Assembly: GCF_028389875.1 (NCBI RefSeq)
Contig: NC_084669.1
Coordinates: forward strand, 27,578,567-27,642,566
Direction: 5' to 3'
Length of the DNA: 64,000 bases
Origin: Rhea pennata
Taxonomy: Eukaryota; Chordata; Aves; Rheiformes; Rheidae
A program made the translations under genes and the position numbers. How positions within the stretch are numbered: the stretch's first letter is position 1; each line of letters begins with the position of its first letter. Shown here piece after piece: positions 40,801 through 53,648 of this stretch. The notes under the pieces were generated by a model. That model did no database searches and was not told the DNA's origin. It saw only the letters and a list, made by a program, of their open reading frames with translations.

Positions 40801-43800
40801 GGATTTTTTTTTTTTTTCCTCTCTCAGCAAAAGAGGGTGTTTTCCAGAGACAGAAGCAGCAAAACAGGAGGACGTATCTGCAGAAATAAGAATAGGGAGC
40901 AAAAAGGAATAGTTCTAGACTTAAAGCCCTTGTTAATACTCATCTAAATTTTGCATCTTAAAGCACCTGGCAAACTGGAATTTGAAAACAGAATAGTTGT
41001 TAGCTCAAACAACTGTAATAGGATCTGGGACCTTCTGAGTCCGGAATACTGACTGTGGCCTGGCTGGGCTGCAACTGACTGGGCTGGGAAGCCACGCTTC
41101 CCATGCTGAGGCAGTATCTTCAAATGGCTCTGAGCTTGCTATGTAGGAGAACAGTTGGGTTGATGCTCCTAAGACCCCCAGAAGTACACTGTCTCTAAAT
41201 TAACAAATTCAGTTTGTTGGAATCCCTTATGAGGCCTACTGCACAACATGTATACAAATAACAGGAGCACCAAAGCACGTTGCGGTTAGTGTATACAGGA
41301 TCAAGTTTTGAAGGCCAGAGTCAGTTTTTCTAGGCATACTAATAACAAAGACCTTAGGGGAACCTTTCACCCTTAAACATGGTTCTCCCTTGAATATTTT
41401 TACGTACAATTATTACTGTTAGCAGTAGCAGCTAGGTGTCTTAGAACTGACAGTGATTAAAAAACAAATTTGCTTTTTTGCTTGGATTACTTTATGTGTT
41501 CAGCAGTGTGTTGTGCTAGTCTCTCTTTCACCTGTGTAGTCAGTTTCCACATTTCTGTGACAAGGGAAGAGAAGGAAGCATAGGTTGTTTTTCTTTCTTT
41601 TAAATACTTTTTGTAGAACCACAGGAAGATATTTACACCAGGGGAGGAGGCAGAAGGGAGAATATACCTGAATTGATATCTAGCTCCTTGAAAAACAAAT
41701 TGAAATGTGTTTACTGTCACTTTAAATAGCCACAAAATGTGTGTAATGTACACGTTCAATCATCCAAAATCGTTTTAAAATGAGTCAGAGTACAGAAGTT
41801 TCTAAAACTGTTGAACTATTGCCTTTTCAATAAAATTGTAGTAGGGTTAAGGCTCTAAAATGTTAGTACTTTAATAAACAATAATGAGAAAAATGAGGAG
41901 GAAATTAATCAAATAATAATTGTTAAAGCATGTATTAAAAGAGAAATTTATAGTTAGTTGTCTTGATGAAATGCTTCATTATTTTATAATGCATAGTCTA
42001 TGTTCTTCTTTCGATATATGCGATATGCCTTCTATTAAATGCGTATCAAAATTATTCGCATGCTATCCTAAAAATTTTAGGAAGTCTGCATAATCAAAGA
42101 CAATGTCCAAATAAGGTGCAACATCCTGTTTGCGAACTTGTCCTTTTTATTTATTTTTTAAGTGTTTTAATAACTTTAACTTCCCCTTTTAAATACATAA
42201 GAGCTCATTGTTTCACCTTGACAAATGATTATAAGTTCTTAGTCAAGTTCCAAAGCCTCTTTGGAGCATGGAGTGAACGCCAATTGAAAGCAGGCTACCT
42301 TGCTGTTGCTTTTGTCCGGTAAGTAAATCTTACTGCAGAAGCAACCCTGTGAAACGTACCTGACGCTTTGTAGTCCTAGCCAAAGTATGGCCGTGCTAAG
42401 GCTAATTTTGCATTTTCTTTAAGAATAAGAAACCACAGAAAGTAAAATATTTTAAAATTATTTTAACATGTCTTCACACACTATAGGCAACCTGTATCCT
42501 GTGCTACTCTGGCTGTCAGTAACTACTCTTAAATAAGAGGAGATAATAACTGTGATTGTTGACTGCATGAAGAAGCAGTTAAGTCCTTAATGAAGTTAAT
42601 GAACACTTAGCATATTAAATACTGTGTGGATCACAAGTATGTTCCATGTTAGAATAACGAATACAGGCCAGAAAATGAAGGAAATCAGAAATATTTTAGA
42701 GTACGTGGTAATTTCTGCCAATGCTCATCTCTTGCGTTTGCCCTGGAACCATACTGGTTATGAGCAGCCTGTTAGTATGCCTTGTTCTCTCTTAGGAACC
42801 TTTTATTTGTGGCTGTTCTCAGAGATGTAACAGTTAATTTGGTGGGCTAACTGCAAACCCTGCATCTGAAGTATACAAGGTTCAGATACTAAGAAAACAG
42901 TGAAAACTTAATTTTTTTTTTTCTTACCATCACTTTCCAAATTAGTTAATCTAGGCTAAAGAGCAGGTAATTCTTCATAAAATATCCAGCTAGTGTATCT
43001 TCCTAAAATTTTATTAAGGAGAGAGGGAAAACAAGTTTGTCTGATGTATTTTCAGTACAAGTGCTATTTCGGTACAAGTCCTTCCATACTTTTTTGCTCT
43101 TCTTGCAAGTTTTATTTTTATCTTTTTAAATATGTGAGTGTCATTGTCATACTAACTTTTCCTCTTTGGGAAGCTGCTTGATCGGTAGTAGTGATCCCAC
43201 TGCAGCAGACCTGTTTTTGCTCCACTAGAGTTTAAACATTATTTGAGACAGTACACTCTTTAAATCTTTTAATTTCCCAAATTTTCCTTTCTGAATCTGC
43301 ACTTTTCTGTGGCAAACTCAACTAGCTTATATTCTCACTTTCCCAATTAGTTCTTCTCTTGCCTATATGGAATGGATCTAGAAGTCCCCGAGTCAAACAC
43401 TGCAACTACTCTTCAAAAATTGTCGTTATTTTCTAGTAAGTAGCACATGTAGTTATTTGTGCTTAAATAAGACCTGTTTTAGATCCAGAAACTGGCTACT
43501 GCAGAGATTTCTGGAAGGAATTCCCCTCTTGGAATGACATGTAGACTATTGTACATTGGCAAAGAATTCATTAAGCACGGGTGCCTTCTCATGTGTAAAT
43601 ATTGCCCTGCGTGGGCATTAGGACTCTACATTCAAAGAAGCAATTTTGATATGTATAATATGGTAATTTCTATTCATTGGTGGCTGTCTCTTCTTGATCA
43701 AAGTCAGCATTCCTCTGGTAGAAAGCCTAAGTGAGTACAGAAAAATACTGTTTGATCTACTACACTATTCTAGGTTTCTTCTAGGTTTCTCAATTATACT

Positions 43801-44249
43801 ACTCAATGACACAAAGCCGCAGTTACCTGGCTGTGTCTCAAATACATTAAATCCCATGTAACCAGCCCCACTACAAAACCTCAAGTACCTGGCTCTAAAG
43901 GATGGTGTTATAATGAGGGTGGAGTTCAGTTCAATAACCAATTTAATGCATCTTAATGTTCTAACATGCTTTCATTTCATATCTAGCATAACAAATGCAG
44001 CAGTAAAGTTTTATTTAAAACAGGTCTGTTCTGCAAAATGAGTCTTGCATATGGAACAAAACATTCATTGATGCTGTACTGTTCAAACCTTTATGATTGC
44101 TTTTTTTTTCTTTTTTTTTTCCTGGTACAATGGGCTTTTATGCACCAAACAGCTGTGTTCATCATGTTTATTTAGAAGGCGTCCATTGTAGTGGAAAAAG
44201 TCTGGAGGACAAAAATCTTCGTTAAGTGCAAGACTATTTGTGGGTGCTG

Positions 44250-44293
44250 TTTTTTTTTTTGTTTGTTTGTTTGTTTGTTTTGTTTTTTTTTTT
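44250..44293. repeat. Poly-T / (GTTT)n low-complexity tract
   Basis: Poly-T, five GTTT units and a second T run. A second poly-T/C stretch lies just upstream at 44101-44122. Confidence 0.92.
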
Positions 44294-45785
44294 CCTATCC
44301 AGTTCCTTTGGTCAGCATGCAAGTCACATACACAGGCACTACCATGCAGACTAGCAAACCCTGTATAATAGCAACTTTTCACAAGTGCTGTCTCCAAGCA
44401 ATCTCCTCCAGAAATTTTCAGTTGCAAAGCACCATACAGGATGCATGATTATTTTACACACTATGATCCTATCATTTCTAAATCTGTTGCTATTTTGGCC
44501 TCTCATTAGGTCACTTTCCAAATATTGAGTACAGCTATGTGTCAATCATTGTTACTGCTCAGCTCCAAGCTAAGCCATCCCAGGACAAAACCGGGAGGAA
44601 AAAATGCCAACCAAAGCAAGCACTGTGTAGAAAACAGTCAACAGTTTAACTGTGGAAAGCTATGTGTGTTCCAAAGATAGCATAAACCCCCTTGATGTAA
44701 AAGCAGCACACAGCACTATTGCTCCCCAAAATGATTTTGCACAGTCCAAATATTTAGTGTATACTGAATGGCATCTGCAAATAAACAGATGTTAGAATTT
44801 CAAGAATTAAGAGCATGACATTGCAGGAAACTCTCTTGGGCGACTCCTGCCAAAAAGTAGTCTAGTTTCTGGAAAGAACAGAGCATCTAATATATTGACA
44901 GAACTTTTTCTGAGCAGCAGTATCTCTAACACCTTCTAACCCCTTGAATGAAAGTTTCTGTTTGAGCATGCAGAGTAAGATAGGGGAGTTAAATGGCTCC
45001 CTACTTTCCTCGGAGTATATCCAGTGGGGCAAATGCATTCTCATGTCAAATGAGATGGCAGAGCTCCCTTTCTTCTTTTCGGTACTAAGTATGTAGTATG
45101 CAAAAAAGTTTGGAAGTGTAGAAAGGTGCCTCTGCCAGCCACATGCTCGTTGCTACCGTTGTCACAGGCTGGAAAATGAACTTGAACAAATTGCTAACAA
45201 GCTTGATCCTTAAGAAATACTAAAAATCTGTACAGAATCAAATGATTCTAGCTCCTCTTGAACAGTGAATGCTTTAGACTTTCTATAGCCCTGGCATCTC
45301 TGTTTGTTGTGACAAATATGCTTCAAAAATTTTAACAAAGTTAATAAGAGTAGTATAAAGTTGCACCCATATACCTCATAAGGTGATAGGAATCTACACA
45401 AATGCAGCTGAGGTAACTGATCTCATCAGAAACAAGCACCTTGAATGGGGTGGGTGAGAATGGGATGACCACTCAGAGGTTTGAATATTTAGTTAAAGCA
45501 GCAGTCTGGAGAAAGCCTAGCATATCAAGGGAAATAATTTTCCAGAAGAAAGAAGGAGAAAATAGTTTGGGAGCACAAGGAAAACTTAGAAAGAAACATG
45601 AGCCAAGCGGAAAAAGGGAGAGAGTGTGTGACAAAAGATTAGCCCCTGCTTGCAAGTGGTATTCCAGAAAATGAACTTGAAAGAAACTTTAACGGGGGAA
45701 AAAAATGTTTCTCAGAGACTGTCAAAGGCCTCCTGGATGCATATGTTTTTACTTGTGCATTCACTTGTTTTTTCTTTTCTTGTAG

Positions 45786-45969
45786 GAAGAAAAAGGATTC
45801 ATGCTGAGCAGAATGTATTCTGACTTTACCATATCCTGAACAGAGCAATCTAGTCTCAATCTGGAAAGAGTCCACGTAGGCCAAAATCCTGGATTCTTAT
45901 CACTACCTGGAAACCACAAAGCTTGCAAGCAAAGTGCAGAGTGGCAAAATCACAATTTGGAATCAACAG
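45786..45969 (+). ncRNA. Candidate antisense non-coding exon
   Basis: On the plus strand, a long pyrimidine tract and AG (ttgttttttcttttcttgtag|gaag) precede 184 bp that ends in a good donor (caacag|gtaggt). All frames carry stops, so any transcript would be non-coding. It lies in intron 1, about 1.8 kb from the ZCCHC24 start codon and on the opposite strand, where CpG-island antisense RNAs are common. Splice-like pairs also occur by chance, so this is a prediction only. Confidence 0.25.
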
Positions 45970-46199
45970 GTAGGTAGCTGGAGGTTTGAATTTCATTGCC
46001 TGTTGGCCTTTCAGCAAAATCGATGTGCTTGTTAAGTTTGCGTATTTTTAAATTGAGTAATTATGTTATACTTAATAAGGCTAGGTAGATTGGACTGAAT
46101 GGATTTTGAATTATGTATATTTCAAAAAGAATGCATGTTTTGAGACTACACTTGTTTTGCAAAAAGTCTAAAGAAAGAAAACTTCCTATTAAGAAAAAG

Positions 46200-46240
46200 C
46201 AGAGAGAGAGTGTGTGTGTGTGTGTATATGTATGTATATA
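46200..46240. repeat. (AG)n(TG)n(TA) microsatellite
   Basis: A compound dinucleotide run: AG repeats, about eight TG repeats, then TATATG/TATGTA. Likely length-polymorphic. Confidence 0.92.
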
Positions 46241-46449
46241 AAACTGGTAGCTCTTCATTATTAACAGTTATAACACCGTAACTGTTAGGGAAACCAATTT
46301 GTTTTTCGTGAACAATTCTGTAATATTGTTAATGGAAGAAAAAACAGGTATTTGGACTGCAAATACCTTTAAAACATATGCTTCAAGTTAAGTGGCACTG
46401 GCAGAAATCTGAAATGTCGTTCTGCGGGACAGCCGCAGCGGTGAGATGC

Positions 46450-46690
46450 ATGGCCCGTCTAGCCCAGCAGCCCCTCTCCAAATGTGGCCAACATCAGGTG
46501 CCTAGGACAAGAAGCTAGAGCCCCACAGTAGGGAGAAATGACGTTGTGGGACCTCTTTAGGGTGGCGAAGCGCGAGGTGTGCCGCCCTGCAGGGTTTCTG
46601 TGCGCGTTAAGCCCCTCCAAGGCAGAAGTGCTTGACCTCAACAACTTCCTGTGACAGGGAGCTCCACGGGGAATTGGCTCTGCAAACGCT
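46450..46690 (+). mobile_element. Ancient interspersed repeat (CR1-like or unclassified)
   Basis: The segment 'ggcccgtctagcccagcagcccctctccaaatgtggccaacatcaggtgcctaggacaag' matches, diverged, a common old amniote repeat ('ggtccatctagcccagtatcctgtctccgacagtggcca'). It sits just before the CpG island in intron 1 and raises the local GC content. Boundaries are approximate and the family name is uncertain. Confidence 0.5.
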
Positions 46691-46955
46691 ATAGTTCTTA
46701 GTTTCCTTCCTTTTGGTTTCATTTAGTCTCGTTCTTGCGTTATGAAACGCGTGCAAAAGTTTTCAATCAGTATTTTTCTCACGTTCCTTCCGATACCTCT
46801 CCTTTTTAAACAACGCCAGCCTTTGACTTCTTCCCGTTAAGCAACGTAGTGCCTTTAGCCTTTCCGCTTGAAACATCCTGAAATGTTTTTTCTAACAGCG
46901 TTATCTTTTGTATCTAGGGTTGGGGTTTTTTTTAAAAAAGATCACTTAGCCTCTA

Positions 46956-48220
<1,265 letters not shown>

Positions 48221-48303
48221 CCGCCCGCCGCGTGGGGCCGGGGCCGGGCCGCGGCGCCGCCGCGCGCCCCCGCGCCGCCGCTGAATAGGCATGAGCCCGC
48301 CAG

Positions 48304-48330
48304 CCAATGGGGAGAGGCCCCGCCCGCCCG
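48304..48330 (-). promoter_or_regulatory. CCAAT box and GC box upstream of ZCCHC24
   Basis: The plus strand shows GCCAATGGGG at 48303-48312 (ATTGGC on the gene strand, the NF-Y core) and GGCCCCGCCCGCCCG at 48317-48330 (GGGCGGGGCC on the gene strand, an Sp/KLF site). The spacing of about 10 bp between them, and their place about 0.5 kb upstream of the start codon, fit a proximal promoter. Function is inferred from motif identity and position. Confidence 0.6.
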
Positions 48331-48346
48331 CGCGCGCGCGCGCGCG
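48329..48346. repeat. (CG)9 tract
   Basis: Nine uninterrupted CG dinucleotides lie just upstream of the CCAAT/GC boxes, followed by further CG/TG-rich sequence to about 48.48 kb. Alternating purine-pyrimidine DNA of this length can adopt Z-form under negative supercoiling; whether it does so here is inference. Confidence 0.85.
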
Positions 48347-50939
48347 CCCGCCGCCGTGCGCGCCGGCCCTTGGCCGCGCGTGTGCGTGGCTGTCGGCGCC
48401 CGTGTGGCCGCGCGCGTCCGTGCGTCCGTGCGCGCGGGCGTGTGAGCGCGGGTCCGGCCCCAGCCGCTCCGCGCGTGTGCGCGGGCCGCCTTAGCCCTTT
48501 TCCTGAAGATTTTATACCCAACTCGTGCGAGGTCTTTTCCAGGGCTTCTTGCCAGCCTGTTTCAGGCCGGTTTTAACCGTACAAGTTTCACTCGGAGTCT
48601 CACCCGCCCTCCCGCCCGTTACTTGCCAGCGCAGGGGGTTTGTGATACGAGGTCTCTTCTCCTTACGTCTCTGTCAGAGCTCCAGGTTTACGAAAGCTTG
48701 TTTGGTTACAGAGGTTGTGCCAAGCCTCGCGGAGCTCGGGCTTCCCAAATAAGGCAGGCGAGCTGCGCGATGTTCCCTTTGAAATCCATCTAGGTAGCCT
48801 GGGCTCCGGCTCTTGGGGAGCCTTGCCGCAGTGGGATGCACGGGAGTCGGAGCCGAGTAGGCCTTTTAAGGAGTCGGTAGCATAAAAGAGGATGATGAAT
48901 GATTCTTCTTCTAGGAAAGAGCCTGAGTGGGAAAGCTGGTAATTACAGTTCATAAACTCTCCCCTGATGCCTTCCCTGTGCTGTGTTAAGATTGTCGTAG
49001 AGCGGCCATTTGGTACAAGCACAATAACAATGAAACTGGGAGGCTTCTTTTTAAAGTTGTAGGAACTCATAGGAGGTAACTATTAAAAACCTGGGCAAAA
49101 CTCTGGTTACAGCTTTGTGAGTTAAAGGAGGCCAAAAATTAATGTGTCTTTCCACATCTTAAAAAATTGCCTTTCTCACAGAGGTAACTAAAAAACATCT
49201 GACCTTTGAAACATCAAAGCTGGCATCTAGGTTTACCATTATGAACCATACATACTCTGCTAAGACTGAAGAGAAATCACTGTTCTGAAAAGGCACCATT
49301 ACAAGCAATAGAAAACGCAGGTCGGTGTGTGCACGGAAGAAAACAGTATTAAATTGTCAGCTTCAAACACAAAAGATGGATATATTTCAGTTTAGAAAGA
49401 AGGTAATTAATTGTGCAGCTATCTGCTTACAAGAATTCAAGTGAAAATGAAGATTGTAAACTTCCAAAACTTCAGAGCAAAGAAGAATTTGGAACAATTG
49501 AGAGCAAACTGAACTCCTGTAATGGTGCAAATATCTTTAAAATGAGAAAAATATTTGCAGTGTGAATGTACTTATAAGCTTGTAATGCATTTATAAGCTC
49601 TCCTGGTTTACAAGTGCTCTGAGCACAGTTAAATATACGTATATCAACACGAGAAGGGACAAACTACACCAGTGGACAGTGCCGCCATAGCTGTCTGCAG
49701 CACAGATCATGCTACCAGAAAAATCAAATTGCACCCCAAACTGAGGCAGTTGTATGAGGTATTAAACAGACAAAAATGGGAACCAGGCACAGTGATGATA
49801 AATTATGGATGAGGATTTTTTTGGAGCCTGGCAGTAAATGGAAAATGAAAACAAACAAAAAAAAAATACAGACCACATCTCAGGAGCTTGTCTATCTGGC
49901 AGCTGGTCATGGTAAAGTCAAGATATGGTAGAAAATTCAGGAGGAGGAGCTAAGCTGAACCTACTTGTTTTTTTTTTTGTGGACCTTGTTTTTGTGGATA
50001 CGCAAATTCCTTCCTTAAAGACAATTGCTATTTTTATCACTTCCCGCTTTTACGTGATAATTTTTAAGAAACCCAGGCTTTTGTTTATTAACAGCTCTAC
50101 TGTTCATGTGAAGTGAATGGGGGTTCTAAACATGCAGATAAGATAATATGGCTTTTGCAGTAATATATGTCAAATACAGAGTGACTGAGAGCAATGCAAT
50201 GTTTTCAGAAGTAGTGTTTTGGGTATGTTTTGATACTCTTTTCCAAACTGAACATTGCCCTGGTGCTAGTTGGTTGGTTGGCTTGATTGCATTAGTTACT
50301 CAACACTGTACAAATTGCAAGGGGCTAAGGGATGGGAAGATTGGAGAATATTTATTACAGCAGCTATATTGAGAGATGTACCAGCTCTCCAAGATACTGT
50401 GGATCCCGTTGATTCCACCAGATGGATTTGAACACTGAGGTTTCTTCAGCTGTAATTTTCCCTTGATGGAAGCTGTGGTGGTTACTATCTGATGGCCCTA
50501 GTAACCACAGAGAGAAATTAGTAAGTTGAATAGATTCTTTACTTAGTGTAGCAAGAAAGGGAAAGACTGTGTATACCTCAGCTATGAACAGTTTAACCAA
50601 AGAGCACTCCATCTTTCAAAGATCCTATTGTCATTCTGGTCTTTTGCTACATTTTCTTCTGGAATAGTTTCAAGGCAGTTTCCCCCCCTTTTTGACTTTA
50701 ATACTGCTCTTAGCTTAGCAAAATGTTGCTAGCATGTTTTCATCTGTCTGGTTATGTTCAAGATAGAGATTTTTTTTTCACCATATGACCCCTTTTTCTT
50801 CTCCTCTGAAAGTCATAGATTAGTGAGAAGGAGATTGGTTCAAACAGTCAGTTTAGCAGATGCATCATAGTAGAGAAAAAAGTTATCAGGTCGATTGAGT
50901 CTTTTGTCCTCTGAAATCTTTGAGACAAAACCATGCAAT

Positions 50940-51110
50940 TAGACAGTCTAACGTAATGTCTTCAGCATATGTGCACAGTTCCTATTGACTGTCTGGCTGG
51001 AGTAAAAGCAATGTCAGCTATATGGATTATTCATCAGCCCTACAGTGCTGAAACAGTTAATTATTTATCCTCCTGGTCTTACTCATGAGTAGAGACAATG
51101 AAGTCAAAAA
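50940..51110. promoter_or_regulatory. Candidate conserved non-coding element upstream of ZCCHC24
   Basis: A non-repeat stretch containing 'ggattattcatcagccctacag', 'cagttaattatttatcc' and 'cttactcatgagtag' (homeodomain- and AP-1/bZIP-like cores close together), about 3 kb upstream of the promoter. It looks enhancer-like but conservation is untested. Confidence 0.25.
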
Positions 51111-53490
51111 CTAGCTGCAATTGTAACATGAAACTTCAAATGATCTGAATGACTTAAATGACTTGAATAACAGAAGTTTTGAAACAGGTCAATGACAAAC
51201 ACGGAGATAGGATTGAAGGTCTTCATTCCAGTCCTATTCCCTAAAGAGCAGATAACCCTCTGATTTATTCAAAGTGACTTTCCAGCTGCTCACACAGCCT
51301 GTCACCTTAATGAGTGGGACCCCTTATAGCTGCTATCTTTCCAGGGCGTCTTTGCTAGAGCAAGGAACAATATAGCATTATTTTCAATTCCTGCCAGGAC
51401 TTGTGCTTTTGATAATCTAATGTAGTCACGTCCTTACTTTCAGTTTTTGGACCACTAGATAACATCAGCCTTTGAACAGCACTCTCCTACATGTTTGATT
51501 TTTTGGTACTCCATACTTTACAAATGAATGTGCTGTAATAGAAAATATTGTGTTTTCAGGATTTCCATACTTTCAGAGAGTTCTTGGTCTGAACTGCTGT
51601 CTTCTTGGTCTACTTCTAGATTAAATGGAGTTCCGAAGTGAGAATAGGAGGAATACCCAAAACTACCAATCAGAGAAGAGAAACCAAGTAACTTGAACCC
51701 ACCTTTGGATTCTCAGATTTATGTAATCTGGATAAGCATAATGTAGGGTGCCATTCTGTTGCAATGCAGCTAGAATACTCCAAGAAAATGTTTTTCATAT
51801 GCCATGGCGGAGGTTCTTATCTTATTATAAAATAATTTAGCCAAACTACAGAAATGGCATGTAAAGACTATTCAAATTGTGAGAAGGCATTTCCACCAGA
51901 GTTGCAATTGTAAAACTACCTCTATATGTTGCATTTCTGAGTTCTGGATGTTATAGTTATAGACTTACTACCTAGATAAAAGAGCTCTACTTGCATAAAT
52001 GGAACATAGCATAAACCAAAGTTTGTGAAAGTGAGGCTAGGAAATACACAATGTGATATACATACATGTGTGTATTTTTGCAGGCTCATTTGCCCTAGTG
52101 TTCAAGTGCAAGAGTCAAAATTCCTGTTTTCTTCCTCTAAGCAGAAGTGTCTTATAACTACTCTTCCTCTTATACCTTTGACATGAAACGTTCTGGAAAT
52201 GGGTGAATAGGTTGAGGAATGAAAGCAACTGCCACAGAACTCTTTCCTCGTTTGAGGAGAGGATTTATGTTTGACATAGCTAATTTGTCACAGAGAGATT
52301 TACTGAAGGGACAAGCAGAAAGGAAAACTCCCTAGTTTAGTCTCACGTGCTCAGACAGACAGCATGACAGTGACATCCTATGATTTTGCTTGAATTCTAA
52401 CATTCTTCATTGGACCACCAATGCCGAAGGAATAGGTAGGAGGAGGTAGAAACCTGAAATATCCTCCTCTAGCTCTGCCTTTAGAAATTATCAAAAGTAA
52501 CCTTACACACTCAAACACATTATCAGTATAGGCCCACCTGCTCCATGGTATTGTCTGTGAAACCTAGAAACGTTGTTTGTTACCTCTAGCTGGTTAGTTG
52601 ACTTTAGCTCTGAAACCATCTTCAAACATGCATTACTCTATTTAACTACAGGATGCAGTGTATGTTTCTAAAGCAGCATGTGGATAGCAAAACAACCTGG
52701 TTTCTAATTGCAGAGCCTCACAGGTGACTTTCCTTGTACGCTGTTCACATTGTGGTCTCAGTTCTCCTTTTCAGGCCATAGTGTTCACCACCACCACCAT
52801 GAGCTGTCTGCATATGAAGCAATGAAATGTCCTGCACTGACCCTTTCCCTTTAGGTATTTACTGATCAATGTAATTTGTACTGTATGCTATACTAATGAT
52901 TATTAGACAGCAACAGATATCCACTTCATAAGAAGCAACTGAGACAGTGGGTAATATGCTTTACAGCAATTGATTTTTGTCTTTGTTTCTAGCTCTTTCG
53001 TATGTAGAATTTTGTAAACACATCCTGTGTGCATTAGTAATTTGCTGTGGGTAGAGTGCAGAGCACAGCGCCTGTGAGACTTAAGTCTCAAACTACCAAG
53101 TAAGGAATTGGCATAATAGAACTTCTTGAAGCACAGGGGTTTTGCAGCTGCTACCTGACAGTCTGAAACGTCAGTTTGTGGTTTCGAGCCCTAGGGCCTC
53201 CTCACTTACTTGATGTTAAGGTGTTAATGTGTTGCTTAATAATTGTATGAAAACCACAATGGATTCAAGTAGTTGTAAGAGACAGCCTGGTGTGGATTCG
53301 CATCATTTTACAAACCTTCATGTAGACTTTTTAGCTGTAGCACTGGCGTTGGAAGTGTTTTATTTATTCCTTTTTAAAAGGTAGTGTATTATTGTCTCTA
53401 GTAATGATTTAACAGTTCAGCATCCATGGCCAAAACAGTAACTGAGGCAACTTAGCCCTTTTACTCTATCCTTTCTCTTGTTTGACCCAG

Positions 53491-53648
53491 GAATTTGAGA
53501 GAGCATGGGGAAGGAAAAGGACAGCAAAGAAGCAGAGCAGCAGAGCTTAGTGAGAGGAGAACCAGGAGCAGATGTAGTCTTACCCCTCTGGAAGTGTCTG
53601 CCTTGGAACTGCTGCTCATGGTGCCATCACCAGTCACAGAAACAGCAG
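53491..53648 (+). ncRNA. Candidate exon of a divergent upstream transcript
   Basis: The plus strand has a pyrimidine-rich acceptor (tctcttgtttgacccag|gaattt) and a strong donor (aacagcag|gtgagtg) bounding 158 bp. The exon is GC-richer than its surroundings and contains an ATG (53505) with 48 open codons up to the donor. The peptide, which has a Cys/Trp-rich end (WKCLPWNCCSWC), is not recognised. It lies about 5 kb upstream of the CpG island in divergent orientation, as expected of a promoter-linked lncRNA. A lineage-specific coding exon is the less likely alternative. Confidence 0.3.
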
